Source: a virus
Virus record (IMG/VR): IMGVR_UViG_3300032397_000021
Coordinates: 1 to 48,738 of that record
Reading direction: 5' to 3' (one strand)
DNA length: 48,738 nt
Under the pieces are notes generated by a model. That model worked only from the letters and a program-made list of their open reading frames with translations, searched no databases and was not told where the DNA came from. Positions within the stretch are counted from its first letter, which is position 1. The number at the start of each line of letters is the position of its first letter. A program made the position numbers and the translations under genes. Below are positions 8,249 through 18,200 of the stretch, piece after piece.

Positions 8249-8736
8249 CCCCGCGTCTCGAAATTCTCATTGACGCGATCCAAGAGCGTATGGAGTCCAT
8301 AATTGGAGACACTAGCTTCCAGCTTGGGGAAATTCTCAAGAGTGTTCAGCGCTACACGAGCGAGTGGGACGGAGAGGAACGGATTTCGACCGTTTTAGGA
8401 ACCCTACCCACCATCATAGTGAGAGAGGGCGAGGAGACCCTCGATTGGACAATCGAGAATGGCGGTGTTCTGAGGACGGTTAGTGTCGACATTTGCTGTT
8501 ACCTCGCCAACGACGCAAGCGGGGAGTTTCGTAATCAGGTCGCCGCAGAAATCGAATACGCGCTTACCCGCGTGACGACTGCCGATCCAGTGCCTTGCTG
8601 GGGCGTCAATGCGATTCTCACGACAGGTCGAGTCGTCAACGTCGACCCGGAAACTGGAATATACATCGACGGAGTCCATCTCCTAGTCGAGTTCAAGTAC
8701 AGGACTGCATTCGGAGACCCCTCCACCGGGGTGTGA
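8245..8736 (+). CDS. Tail terminator protein, gpU-like
   Basis: 163 residues, in the lambda U position before the tail tube gene. The N-terminal helix (RLEILIDAIQERMESI), then an internal strand set (TIENGGVLRTVSVDICCYL) and C-terminal strands (GIYIDGVHLLVEFKYR) fit the alpha/beta fold of tail terminators, which cap the tube at its final length. No sequence signature is decisive. Start ATG overlaps the previous stop. Confidence 0.55.
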   Translation: MTPRLEILIDAIQERMESIIGDTSFQLGEILKSVQRYTSEWDGEERISTVLGTLPTIIVREGEETLDWTIENGGVLRTVSVDICCYLANDASGEFRNQVAAEIEYALTRVTTADPVPCWGVNAILTTGRVVNVDPETGIYIDGVHLLVEFKYRTAFGDPSTGV

Positions 8737-8741
8737 CAACC

Positions 8742-9923
8742 ATGGCCGATCACTTACTCATTGCCGCGGCGCAACTCGCTGCGAAGCTGGAGACCACCTC
8801 GGGAACTGCTGAAACGTTGACTGCGACCGAGGTTGCCCTGAAGCCGGACATTAGTGGCTTCACGTACTCGCCGAACACGGAGATGATCGATCTCCCCCAG
8901 GTGGGCGAAGATCTCGGCGCATCTATTTCCTATCCCTCGGGGTACAAGGGGTCGTTGGCCTTTGGTGTCGGCTTCAAGACGGCTGGCGCCGTTGGCACCG
9001 AGCCTGCGATTGGGCGATACCTCGAAGCCTGCGGATTCAAGTTGCAGACGGTCCTGACCACGACCGCTGGCGCCCCGAGCCCATCGGGCTTCGCCGCGGG
9101 CGAGACATATAGCGCCACAGGAGGGAAGACCGGGATCATCGATCAGGCATATACGGGAGCGGGGACCTTGCGCTATATCGTGACCTCGGGCGGTGCACTC
9201 GCGAATACCAACGTAGTGACCTGCGGAAGCAATACCGCCACTTGCAGTGCGACTCAGGCGACCTATGCGGTCAAGGCCTCGCCGCGGTCATCGGGCTTCA
9301 AGACCATGACCATCCAGCGTGGGGTCAAGAACTACGCCGGGACTTCGGCGAAGGACTATCTCTACCGCCTGTGCGGTGCCATGGGGAATGCGACGATCAC
9401 TGCTGATCCCAACGGCTTCCTGCGATTCGCCGGGGATTTCCAGGGTGTCGAGCACTTCCAGGGAGACGGAAGCCTCTTTGTGGGGCCGACGTTCGAGGCG
9501 AGTCTTCCACCCAAGTTTCAGAACTCTACCTGGCAGCTCGGGGGCATTACCCTCGTACCCGACACGGTGACGATCGATTTCGGGAACGAGGTCGTTATGG
9601 ACCCCGATCCCACCGTAGGCGGCGGGGCTAACGGCTACCTCTGTGCACGCGTAACCAAGCGTCTGATCAAGGTGTCCACAAGCTACCTTCGCACTCCGAC
9701 CACGACCTGGGACGACGCCGCGAAGTTCAAGGCGGGAACCACCTTTGCCTGGCAGATGATCTGCGGCACCACCCCGAACCTGATCGAGTTCACCGCACCT
9801 AAGTGCCAGTTCTCCGACATAAGCTACGGGGACCGCTCGGGGCTCGAAACGAGTTCTATTTCGTTCGCGTGCGTCAAGGACGACACGCTCGCCGACAACG
9901 ACTTTTCAATCTACTTCAGATGA
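8742..9923 (+). CDS. Major tail (tube) protein
   Basis: 393 residues from ATG 8742, six bases after the previous stop. An upstream in-frame start at 8595 lies inside the terminator gene and is unlikely. It begins with a helix and TTSGTAETLTATEVALKPD, the usual opening of siphovirus tube proteins, and is otherwise beta-rich. The region near residues 120-190 has many Ser, Thr and Gly residues and may be an inserted surface domain, as in lambda gpV with its extra Ig-like domain. It is followed directly by the chaperone pair, the normal order V, G, T, H. Confidence 0.8.
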   Translation: MADHLLIAAAQLAAKLETTSGTAETLTATEVALKPDISGFTYSPNTEMIDLPQVGEDLGASISYPSGYKGSLAFGVGFKTAGAVGTEPAIGRYLEACGFKLQTVLTTTAGAPSPSGFAAGETYSATGGKTGIIDQAYTGAGTLRYIVTSGGALANTNVVTCGSNTATCSATQATYAVKASPRSSGFKTMTIQRGVKNYAGTSAKDYLYRLCGAMGNATITADPNGFLRFAGDFQGVEHFQGDGSLFVGPTFEASLPPKFQNSTWQLGGITLVPDTVTIDFGNEVVMDPDPTVGGGANGYLCARVTKRLIKVSTSYLRTPTTTWDDAAKFKAGTTFAWQMICGTTPNLIEFTAPKCQFSDISYGDRSGLETSSISFACVKDDTLADNDFSIYFR

Positions 9924-9932
9924 GGAATCGTC

Positions 9933-9980
9933 ATGGCTCAAGGCAAAAAGAGAGGCTGCAGAAAAGGAGGGAAGAGGTAG
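9933..9980 (+). CDS. Possible 15-residue leader peptide
   Basis: A tiny frame with ATG 9933, preceded by GATGAGGA, encodes MAQGKKRGCRKGGKR and stops at TAG 9978-9980, overlapping the GTG start of the chaperone gene by one base. It may couple translation of the chaperone to the tail tube gene. The alternative is that a shift at its AAAAAG run (9945-9950) joins it to the chaperone frame: one extra A would give a smooth MAQGKKERLQKRREEVV start. It could also be chance. Confidence 0.35.
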   Translation: MAQGKKRGCRKGGKR

Positions 9981-10381
9981 TGGCAAGAGCACTCGCTTTG
10001 ACTGAATTCGACTTTGTCCTCAAGGCCGATGAGGCGGGGGACGAGGAGGAGCGTACAACCTGGCGGCTCAGGCCGTTGACTTTCCGCGAGCATGCGCTCG
10101 TGGCACGTAGGGAACTGCGCAGGGGGAAGGATGACGATGAGGCGGTCATGATCTCGGACGATTTGGGCATCGCCGGGAAGACGATCCAGGCGGGTCTGAT
10201 CGGCTGGACAAACTTTAAGCGTTCCGACGGAATCCAGATTCCTTATGCCCGCGAGGCTGATGGGCGCTTCTCGGACGTCACGATGGATCTTTTGAAACCT
10301 TTCGCTGGAGAGCTGGAAAACGCTATCCTGGAGAAGAGCAACATCTCCAAGGAGCAGGTAAAAAACTGTGGATTGCGGTAG
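9980..10381 (+). CDS. Tail assembly chaperone G
   Basis: 133 residues from GTG 9980, chosen for AGGAGGG eight bases upstream and the one-base overlap with the leader peptide stop. It sits between tube and tape measure genes and is a small, acidic/basic helical protein, as expected for gpG. It coats the tape measure protein during tail assembly. The frame ends shortly after the slippery heptamer A AAA AAC (10360-10366); a -1 shift there joins it to the T frame. Confidence 0.75.
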   Translation: MARALALTEFDFVLKADEAGDEEERTTWRLRPLTFREHALVARRELRRGKDDDEAVMISDDLGIAGKTIQAGLIGWTNFKRSDGIQIPYAREADGRFSDVTMDLLKPFAGELENAILEKSNISKEQVKNCGLR

Positions 10382-10767
10382 CGACCGTCTACCGCAGGAG
10401 CTTCTTCGATGGCTACGGGCTGCCCCACTCTTGCAAGATCTGCGCGGGCTCGCCGGACATGCGGGCACAGTGGGGCTGCACCACGCCGACGTCCCAACCA
10501 CAGTTCTGGATCCCCTGCATCGACTGCGGCGGAGAGGACAAGCAGTGCAAGCGCTGCAACGGTCGTGGGTATGAGGCGATCTACGAGTGCCCACAAAAGC
10601 TTGTGGAGCCGACGTCCCATGAACTCATGTATCTCTACCGTGGGTGGCCCCAGAGCCTACTCGTCGCTGGCGGAATTTACGACCAGCCGTATGGGTACGT
10701 TGCCGCAATGCGCCTCGTTGACGCCGGAGTCGGCATGCAGCATGCGCTGGACGAAGGGAGCAAGTGA
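9980..10767 (+). CDS. G-T frameshift fusion (tail chaperone)
   Basis: A -1 shift at A AAA AAC (10360-10366), five codons before the G stop, continues in a frame that is open from 10366 to the TGA at 10765-10767. The product would be about 262 residues: 129 from G and 133 from T. No ATG with a Shine-Dalgarno starts the T frame (the first ATG, 10459, has none), so it is most likely made only by frameshifting, as in lambda G-T. The T part has several cysteine pairs (CKIC, CIDCGG, CKRCNGRG), like the DnaJ CxxCxG zinc repeats. T domains contact the tube protein and guide its polymerisation on the tape measure. Confidence 0.75.
10360..10366 (+). promoter_or_regulatory. Programmed -1 frameshift site A AAA AAC
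   Basis: In the zero frame the codons read GTA AAA AAC, giving the canonical heptamer X XXY YYZ with X = A, Y = A, Z = C. It lies 13-15 bases before the G stop codon and exactly where tail chaperone frameshift sites occur. No strong downstream hairpin was obvious by eye. Confidence 0.75.
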
Positions 10768-12938
10768 TGGCCTCTATTGACACCAAAGAAGTCCGGGTCG
10801 TCTTTACTGCCGTCGACAAGGTGTCGAAGGACATCAAGAAGATATCCGGTCTAATGATGGGCCTTGGCACAGCTGGCAAGTGGGGGAAGAACATCCTCGG
10901 ATTCGGGCTGCGGGAACTTCAGGCACTCAAGACCACGCTTTTCAGTTTTCGTTCTATCCTCGGCGTTGTGGGCGGCGCCGCAGGCGGGAAGATGTTCGCC
11001 GATTGGGCGGCCAACGTCGAGACAGTGGGGCTCGGCTTCAAGAATCTGACCAAGGAGATCGGCGGAGCGGGCCCCGTGCTATCCGCCATGCGGACGGGCA
11101 CGAAGGGCGTCGTCAGCGACATGGAGCTGATGCGGGTGGCCAACAGTTCCATGCTCCTGGGCGTGGGGAAGTCGGCGGAGGAGTTCGAGGTCCTCACGAC
11201 GCTCGCCAAGCGCCTGGGGCAGGCCACGGGCCGCGACGTCCTCAGTGCGTTCGAGGACCTGACGCTCGGCATCGCGCGTCAGCAACCCAAGATACTGGAC
11301 AACATCGGCCTCGTGGTGAAGGTGGAGCAGTCCTATCGAAAGTACGCTCGCTCGCTCGGCATTTCTGTCGACATGCTGGACGAGACGGACAAGCGTCAGG
11401 CGTTTCTCACTGCGACCATGGAGGCGGCGCGCAAGGCTTCGGGTCGACTCGCGGTCGACACCGATACCATGGCCGACGCCTGGGGGCGGCTCAAGGCGAC
11501 ACTCGCCAACTTCGCGGCCGAGGGCGCGCGGTCGATCTTCGGCGACATGAAGAAGTCCATGGAATGGTTCGAGAAATGGGTCAACACCAACAAGGACGCG
11601 ATCTTCAACTTTTTCGCTTCGCTCCTCGAGACTCTGGGCCGTGTCGTCGACATGTTCTGGAAGATCGCCGACGCGATGACTTCCATTGCCAAGAAGATAG
11701 GCGTTCTCGGGAAGTCGCCTGATGAGCAGATGCTCGAAAAGTTGCAGCTCCGACGTGATTCCATTGGGCACCTTACTCCTAATGCTCCTCCACTGGCTCA
11801 ACAAGATATGTCGCAATGGCGATATGGGAGGACGCCGGTTGGTCAGGGTTCCTCGTGGAATCTGAATAATGCCCCCAACGCTAGGGTGTTTAGTGAAACC
11901 GAGCGTGCGGCGGACCTTTTCAAGACCAACAGAAGAATCGCGGAACTCGAGGATCGAATTGAAAACGGAGACGTTAGAGATAGAGCCAACTTCAGTATCT
12001 GGGTAGAGAACATCGCAGGCCAAATTCGCAAAGCCGGGGTCGGCATGCCGGCGCCGAGGGAGATGAACCTTCATCCGCCGGTAAACATGATGTGGGAGCC
12101 ACCCCCCCAGGGCTGGGGCGAGCCGTTCATCACTGGGGACTCTGGCATCACTGCAGGAGAAATCGATCGGGGCCGCCGTCAGCAACTTAGCCAGTCCGGA
12201 GAGACTCGGATGAAGGCCTTGACTGAGAGTGCACAGTGGAAGGGCTTCGGCGAGGAGTCCAAGCGCATGGAGGAGCTGGAAGAGGTCAACCGTGCGTGGG
12301 AGAACGAGCACGAGGCGATCAAGGGCGCGAGGAACGAGCTGGAGGCGATGAAGGCCGAGACCTTCGAGTTCGGCCGCATTGCTGCGGATTCGATTCGTGG
12401 TGTAGCCGATTCAATATCGGACAACATGACCGAGGCCATCATGGAGTTCAACGACAACACGAAAAGCGCAAGCGAGATCTTCCGCGACATGACGAAAAGC
12501 ATCCTCCAGGACATCCAGCGGATCATCCTGAAGCAGGCTACAGGGATGCTCGTGAATAGCATCTTCGGCGGGATTGGCGGCATGATCTTCGGAGGCGCTG
12601 CGCGAGGCGGTGTCTTCCCTGGGCACTTCGCGCCTTTGCGCGGACATATGGCCGCGGGTGGGGTCGCGGGTCAGCGCGGGCTATACGAGCTGGCGGAGGG
12701 GCGAAACTCCGAGGCTGTAGTGCCGCTGCCTGACAACAGGTCGATTCCAGTGCGGTTTGTGGGTGGTAGCGGGCCTGCTGGCCGTGGTGGGGACACTTAT
12801 GTCGTAAATGTAACCTACAACGCCACGACGACGAGCCAGGAGGAGGCTCTGATCCGGCGGCATGGGACAGTGATTGGCGAGGAGGTCATGCGTCGAATGG
12901 CGACGTCTCTAAAGTTCAGGGGGGCCATGGCCGCATGA
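10767..12938 (+). CDS. Tail tape measure protein
   Basis: 723 residues from ATG 10767, which overlaps the T stop (TGATG). It sets tail length and is ejected into the host. Long amphipathic helices dominate, with a Gly/Ala-rich hydrophobic segment near residues 58-78 and a second at about 590-612 (SIFGGIGGMIFGGAARGG). The C-terminal part, from DMTKSILQDIQRIILKQ through LYELAEGRNSEAVVPLPD to the end, closely follows the lambda-type tape measure C-terminal domain. The length is shorter than lambda H (853), so a tail somewhat shorter than lambda's is expected. Confidence 0.9.
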   Translation: MASIDTKEVRVVFTAVDKVSKDIKKISGLMMGLGTAGKWGKNILGFGLRELQALKTTLFSFRSILGVVGGAAGGKMFADWAANVETVGLGFKNLTKEIGGAGPVLSAMRTGTKGVVSDMELMRVANSSMLLGVGKSAEEFEVLTTLAKRLGQATGRDVLSAFEDLTLGIARQQPKILDNIGLVVKVEQSYRKYARSLGISVDMLDETDKRQAFLTATMEAARKASGRLAVDTDTMADAWGRLKATLANFAAEGARSIFGDMKKSMEWFEKWVNTNKDAIFNFFASLLETLGRVVDMFWKIADAMTSIAKKIGVLGKSPDEQMLEKLQLRRDSIGHLTPNAPPLAQQDMSQWRYGRTPVGQGSSWNLNNAPNARVFSETERAADLFKTNRRIAELEDRIENGDVRDRANFSIWVENIAGQIRKAGVGMPAPREMNLHPPVNMMWEPPPQGWGEPFITGDSGITAGEIDRGRRQQLSQSGETRMKALTESAQWKGFGEESKRMEELEEVNRAWENEHEAIKGARNELEAMKAETFEFGRIAADSIRGVADSISDNMTEAIMEFNDNTKSASEIFRDMTKSILQDIQRIILKQATGMLVNSIFGGIGGMIFGGAARGGVFPGHFAPLRGHMAAGGVAGQRGLYELAEGRNSEAVVPLPDNRSIPVRFVGGSGPAGRGGDTYVVNVTYNATTTSQEEALIRRHGTVIGEEVMRRMATSLKFRGAMAA

Positions 12939-13630
12939 GTACCGAGACATTGGACCTCGTTACCGCCGGCTGGCGCTGGCAATCGCCGTTCGACTTCGAG
13001 CCCCAGTGGGCCGTGGCGGAGGACGAGCGCGAGCTAGGGAACGTTTCGTCTACCGCCGTGAGCGAGCGCTGCCTTCGGCGCTGGCAGAATCTCCAGTTCT
13101 TTACCAACCTCGAGGCAGCACGCGGATACGTGGTAGACTTCTTCCGCCGTCACGTCGGCGCCGCCGGTCGATTCTACTTCCGGTTCCCGGAGCACGTCGA
13201 GTCTCCGTCGGCCGCACCCACACTGTCCACGGTATCCGGCGGTACCCAGGGCGCGCGCTCGATCACGGCGAAGTACGCATGGAAGAATACATCGGGTACG
13301 ACGCTGGCTTCCCCCGAGGGCACCATCTCCGTCCCCGCCTCGAGCCTTTTGGTCGTCACACTTCCGATTTACCCACCTTCAACCAATCAGGCCGTAATTT
13401 ATGCGGCCGAGGACAGTCCCGGAAATGAGCAGCAGCAGACAATCCTCACGCTCCTCGAATCATGGACTCAGCCGAATACTGCGCTACTCACTGGGACTCC
13501 GTCAGTCTCGACAGCGAACACCGCGATTGAGGTCCCCCTCTGCAAGCTCTCCGGAAACCTCAAGATAACCCGTGGTGATGGGCGCTCCTGGTACCTCACG
13601 CTTTCGATTGATGAGGTGTATGCGCCATGA
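12935..13630 (+). CDS. Minor tail protein, gpM position
   Basis: 231 residues, start overlapping the tape measure stop (ATGA). The N-terminal 90 residues (WRWQSPFDFEPQWAV, then NLEAARGYVVDFFRRHVG and FYFRFPE) and the last 30 residues (ITRGDGRSWYLTLSIDEVY) look like two halves of one distal-tail domain. Between them, residues about 92-195 form a beta-rich Ser/Thr/Pro segment like an inserted Ig-like or fibronectin-like surface domain. Its place after the tape measure fits lambda M, a tail-tip baseplate ring component. Confidence 0.55.
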   Translation: MSTETLDLVTAGWRWQSPFDFEPQWAVAEDERELGNVSSTAVSERCLRRWQNLQFFTNLEAARGYVVDFFRRHVGAAGRFYFRFPEHVESPSAAPTLSTVSGGTQGARSITAKYAWKNTSGTTLASPEGTISVPASSLLVVTLPIYPPSTNQAVIYAAEDSPGNEQQQTILTLLESWTQPNTALLTGTPSVSTANTAIEVPLCKLSGNLKITRGDGRSWYLTLSIDEVYAP

Positions 13631-14874
13631 TTCCAAGCTCCTACACACTCAAGGCATGGAAGAACGCCGTGTCGCGCGAGAGCCCCATGGCGACACTCTT
13701 CTCGATTGATGTTGGCGGGGCAACTCCGCTACGGCTGGTGCAGGGGGACCCCACGGGGACGGGATCCGTAACCTATGGGGGCAACTCGTACACGGCTGCG
13801 GTGATCGTGCTGGGCGAGTCGGAGCAGAACATCGACGGCGAAATCGGGACATTCTCTCTAGCGATCTCCAACATCAACGGAGTCGCCGGAGGTTACATTG
13901 AGGCCAATGAGTTGGATGGCCGGACGGTAACGATCATCCGAGTACCTATCTCGACGATTAAGGCGGGTACTCCGGGGACCACAGATGTCATCACGGAGGT
14001 CCATACCATCCGAGACCTTGGCTACAATCGCAAGTTTGCGACGGTTCAGCTCGGGGCTCCAAACTTTTTTGTGCGCAAGGTCCCAGTACGGAAGTACCTG
14101 CGATTGGGCTGCCAGCATCCATGGGAGAAACGATTCCTCAATGACTCTGGCTGCGGGTATCCCTCAGACGAATTCGGTGATGACACCACGCAGGACTTCC
14201 GTCCAGGTGCGGGTTTGGAGGAGCGCATTTGCTTCCATGGGTGGCGTGTGCTGAACGCGGCGAATGCCGAGAAGTTCGATGTCAATGTCTCGAACCTGCA
14301 GGGCATGGTCATCGACGTGTACGTGGAGAATGCCGAGTGGTCTGGGAATACGCAGGCAGCTCCGTTTGCATTCAAGCTCTTGACTGGCGACTTCAGCGTA
14401 TTCACTCAGGTCAACCTGACGGGCTCTTCTAGCCAGTCGCTCGCTGGGATCCTCTGCGCGGGGAACTCGGATCTGACGACCTGGATTCACCTGGGGCTTA
14501 CGATGATGGTGGATGTCGTCAACGTGCGGCTAGTGAGTAGCTCCTCCGGAGTGATGACCGAGGATGCGTTGTATGCGACCGGTGCGTCGCATATCCGCCT
14601 GTCCAGGGTCGGGAGTGTCTTCACTGCGAGTTACTCGACGGACGGAGAGACCTGGACCACGCTGGGGGCATCTTCGGTAGGCGTGTCAACCGATGTTCGC
14701 CTGGGGCTCTGCGTTAGTTCAACGGCCACGGATCGCGGCGTGGTTGGCGCGGAGTTTTCTCGATTCAAGTTCGTGTCCGGCGGCCTTCCGAACTGCGAAA
14801 GGACGATCGAGACATGCCGTGTGCGGTGCAACACACATCGTATCTTCGCCTTCCCTGGGATTCCGAGGAACTGA
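13627..14874 (+). CDS. Minor tail protein L-like, Fe-S type
   Basis: 415 residues. The N-terminal ~160 residues and the C-terminal 30 carry a cysteine set like the [4Fe-4S] ligands of lambda gpL: C162 and C176 (GCQHPWEK...SGCGYPSDEF), then C390 and C397 (LPNCERTIETCRVRC) before FAFPGIP. The 7-residue spacing of the last pair equals that in gpL. The two pairs are separated by a ~185-residue beta domain (about 200-385) whose ...TASYSTDGETWTTLG strand resembles DUF1349/concanavalin-type lectins. gpL folds into the tail tip; the inserted domain would face outward. Overlaps both neighbours. Confidence 0.75.
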   Translation: MIPSSYTLKAWKNAVSRESPMATLFSIDVGGATPLRLVQGDPTGTGSVTYGGNSYTAAVIVLGESEQNIDGEIGTFSLAISNINGVAGGYIEANELDGRTVTIIRVPISTIKAGTPGTTDVITEVHTIRDLGYNRKFATVQLGAPNFFVRKVPVRKYLRLGCQHPWEKRFLNDSGCGYPSDEFGDDTTQDFRPGAGLEERICFHGWRVLNAANAEKFDVNVSNLQGMVIDVYVENAEWSGNTQAAPFAFKLLTGDFSVFTQVNLTGSSSQSLAGILCAGNSDLTTWIHLGLTMMVDVVNVRLVSSSSGVMTEDALYATGASHIRLSRVGSVFTASYSTDGETWTTLGASSVGVSTDVRLGLCVSSTATDRGVVGAEFSRFKFVSGGLPNCERTIETCRVRCNTHRIFAFPGIPRN

Positions 14875-15293
14875 TGGCATCGATCACCAAAATATCCGCG
14901 ATTGCAGACGACTTCCCCGATGCCGTGGTCGACTACGAGGATATGCTGAATTTGTCGTTTGGCGATGATGGCCGCGGATTGGATGGAAAGATCAACTGCA
15001 TCGGAGTGGCCATCGAGATCTTCCGCCGCGCAGGGCTTGGACTCCCTGATCCGCTTTCCCTGGGCCGCGGTATCGATGAATTCCAGGAATTTTTCATCGA
15101 GATCACATCTCCAGATACCCTCTACGATCTAATCCACGTTGGCGGGATCAATAATCATGTCTTGGTGGTCGTGCGCCCTGGTGTCGCCCTGAGTTCAAAA
15201 TACTTAACCGGCGTCTATACCCAGGGTGTCGCACGCGTTAAGCAACTTTCTGACGTCAGGTACTTTCGTGTCGACAGCGACCTGCTCCCCTAA
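14874..15293 (+). CDS. NlpC/P60-like tail hydrolase, gpK C-part
   Basis: 139 residues from ATG 14874 (overlap TGATG). In the gpK position, it has an NlpC/P60-like core: a candidate catalytic Cys at 42 in INCIGVAIEIFRRAGL (the usual motif is DCSG, here DGKINCIG) and a candidate His at 95 in INNHVLVVV. The Mov34-type peptidase half of lambda gpK is missing. Such proteins cleave peptidoglycan peptides when the tail penetrates the wall. The atypical Cys motif leaves activity uncertain. Confidence 0.65.
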   Translation: MASITKISAIADDFPDAVVDYEDMLNLSFGDDGRGLDGKINCIGVAIEIFRRAGLGLPDPLSLGRGIDEFQEFFIEITSPDTLYDLIHVGGINNHVLVVVRPGVALSSKYLTGVYTQGVARVKQLSDVRYFRVDSDLLP

Positions 15294-15297
15294 TTTT

Positions 15298-18200
15298 GTG
15301 ACCGTCCGCACGGTCAAGAATATTCTGGACAAGTCGTCCAGGGATAAGTGGGAGGCCGTCCCGATGCGGGCTGTCTGGGAGTACCTACCTGAGGAGTGGC
15401 GGGTAAAACCGAATGTCCGAATTGTCCACTCGGGCATCGCCGGGACGAACCCATTGACTCCAGAGGAGGCCCAGAAAGCCGTGGCGGCGCCCGGAGACGA
15501 GATTCTACTCTATGAGATTCCGGGGGAATTGTTCACGGCTTTTTCAGCGGCGATCGCCACTGCCCTCATGATCAAGGCCGCGATTATAACCGCCGGAGTG
15601 ATGATCTTGGTCGTTGGACTCTCCTTTGCTATCCGCGCCCTGGCCGCGCCGGCAAAGGACCCCCTGGGAGGCGACCTGGAGGACTCTCCTACCTACGGGT
15701 GGGACGCCGTGGCGAACACCGTCCGGCCGGGTACGCAGATTCCGATCATCTATGGACGGCACCGAGTCGGTGGGCACATCATCCAGCAGTTCCAGCGGGC
15801 GGCAAGAGATAAGCCGGCGACGACAGGCGAGTTAAGCACGCTTATCGCGCTCTGCCGCGGCCCTATCGAGTCGATTACCGACGTGAGGGTAAACAAGAAC
15901 CCGATCGATTCCTATGGCCTCACACCAGATATCCGGCTTGGGACAAATCATCAGTATTGCATCCAAGGCTTCCAGGACTCGGTGACCTACACTGCTCATG
16001 ATCGCGAAATTCTTTATGGAGAAGGCACAGGGAAGGCCGTGGAGGTAATCACGATAACCGAGGTGGACAAGATCGAGGTGATCCTGAGGTTCCCCATTGG
16101 ACTCTGCAAGCTATCACCGAGTGGTCAGTACGAGCAGCGCTCGGTACAGTTCCGAGTCGACTACAGGGAGGAGGGAGCAACAGGCTGGATCTTATCCTCA
16201 GTCTTCCCCGTCTCGGGGCGGACCCAGAACGCATTTGACTATTACCATGTGATTGGTCCCCTATCCATGGCCAAGTACATGATCCGTGTCGTCCGGCTGA
16301 CTCCGGACGATACAGATGCCACAGGTTCAAGCCTCTCCTACCTGTTTGGCGTCAACGAGTACATCGACAACCTGAGATGTACGTACCCTGGAATCGCGCT
16401 ACTGGGTGTGCGTCAGCTCGCGACGAACCAGATTTCGGGGAGCGCCCCCGAGTACGATTGTATGGTCAAGGGTCGTTTGGTCCGCATCTTCACGACGACA
16501 ATCGCCTACACCACGGCATGGAGCGATAATCCGGCTTGGTGCCTCCTGGACCTCTTGACTGACACGGTCTCCGGGCTCGGTGCCTGGATCGCGGACGACG
16601 ATCTGGATATCCAGAGCTTTATCGACTGGGCCGCCTTTTGCGATCGCTTGGTTCCGAAAAATGCCCAGGGTGAACTCGAGAAGCAATTCCGACTCAACAT
16701 TGTCCTGGATGGATCGATGAACGGAATCGAGACTGTTCACCAGATTTGCATCACTGGCCGAGCCAACTGGATGCTCCGCGGGATGAAGTGGGCGATCCGT
16801 ATTGACCAGCCCGAGGAGCCCGTTCAGCTCTTTACCATGGGCTTGATTCACCCCGACACCTTCTCCGTGGCCAAGGCTTCGCGAGCGAATCTCGCAAACC
16901 AGTTCGATGGACAGTTCTGGGACGAGACCTTGGACTTCGAACAGAACGCGATTTCTGTCGGAGACGAGACGCTTCTGGCGACGGAAGAGCAGGTGTGTCG
17001 CGACGTAAACCTCATGGGGACCACGTTGGTGAGCCAGGCTCGCAGGCTGCTCGTCTACTACATGTTGGCTAACCGGCTTGCACGGCGGAACCTTGAGATT
17101 GAGGTCGGGACCGAGGCCATCATGATGGAGGCCGGAGACGTTTTCAAGGTCGCTCATGATGTCCCGGGCTGGGGGCATTCCGGGATCCTGCGGAGTGTGG
17201 ACTCGACCGGTACAACCCTGGTACTGGACCGTCAGGTTACTATCGAGGGCGGTAAGACTTACGAGGTTACGGTTGCCCATGATACGGACATTATCGATGT
17301 GGTGCTGGTGACGTCCGTTCCGGGTACGTCGAACAATATTAAGGTGTCTGGTGACTGGACGAAGCTCCCGGCGCAGGGCACTCACTACTCCTTTGGCGAG
17401 GTCGCTCGCTCTACGGTCCTCTATCGCTGCGTCTCGATCACTCGAGGCTCCGAAGCCTGGGTGCGTAAGATCAAGGCCATCCAGTATGACCCGGACATCT
17501 ATGGTACCGACCTAACGGTGCTGCCAGATGAGAGCCCAACGTGGCTCCCTGACGCGAGGAAGATCCCTCCTGATGTGTATGACCTGAGGATACAGGAGCG
17601 CGAGGTATACGCCGCCGATGGCACGCTCTCCTCCGCCATCGACGTCCATTTCATCCTGCCATCCGTTGCCATGGTTCGGGCCCAAGTCTTTTGGCGTCTG
17701 GATGGGGTTGAGATCTGGGAGGTGGCTGGACCTCCGGTTGACTTCGGGTACTTATCGATTGAGAGGGGCATCCGATCTCCAGGAATCTCCTATGAGGTCT
17801 CTGTCGTCACGCTGTCGCCCAACGGGAACAGGAAGCATCCGAATTCCGGAGTGCGGAAGCTCATCACCACCCAGGGGTCGCTCCGCCAGCCAGACAACGT
17901 CGTGGGCTTCATCGCAGACCGTACCATCGAGGGCCTGGTCTTCTCGTGGCAACCGCTTGAGCCGGTGAAGAATTTCGATTTAGACTATTACGAAATTCGC
18001 CAGGGGGGCACCTGGAATACAGCCGTCAAGATCGGGCAGACAAATGACACCACGTATTCGACAAGAATTTTCGTCAAGGGCACCCAGACCTTCCTATTGA
18101 AGGCATTCAACACGGGCGGTCGCGGGAGTCCGATTGCCGCGTCGGTCGTGATGATCGTCGATGGGCGGATTGGCGAGAACGTCGTTCTGACGCGCCAGGA

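Noticed and set aside
11079-12311. Minus-strand frame of 410 codons within the tape measure gene
   Set aside because: The plus-strand frame is clearly a tape measure protein; the antisense translation has no domain likeness.
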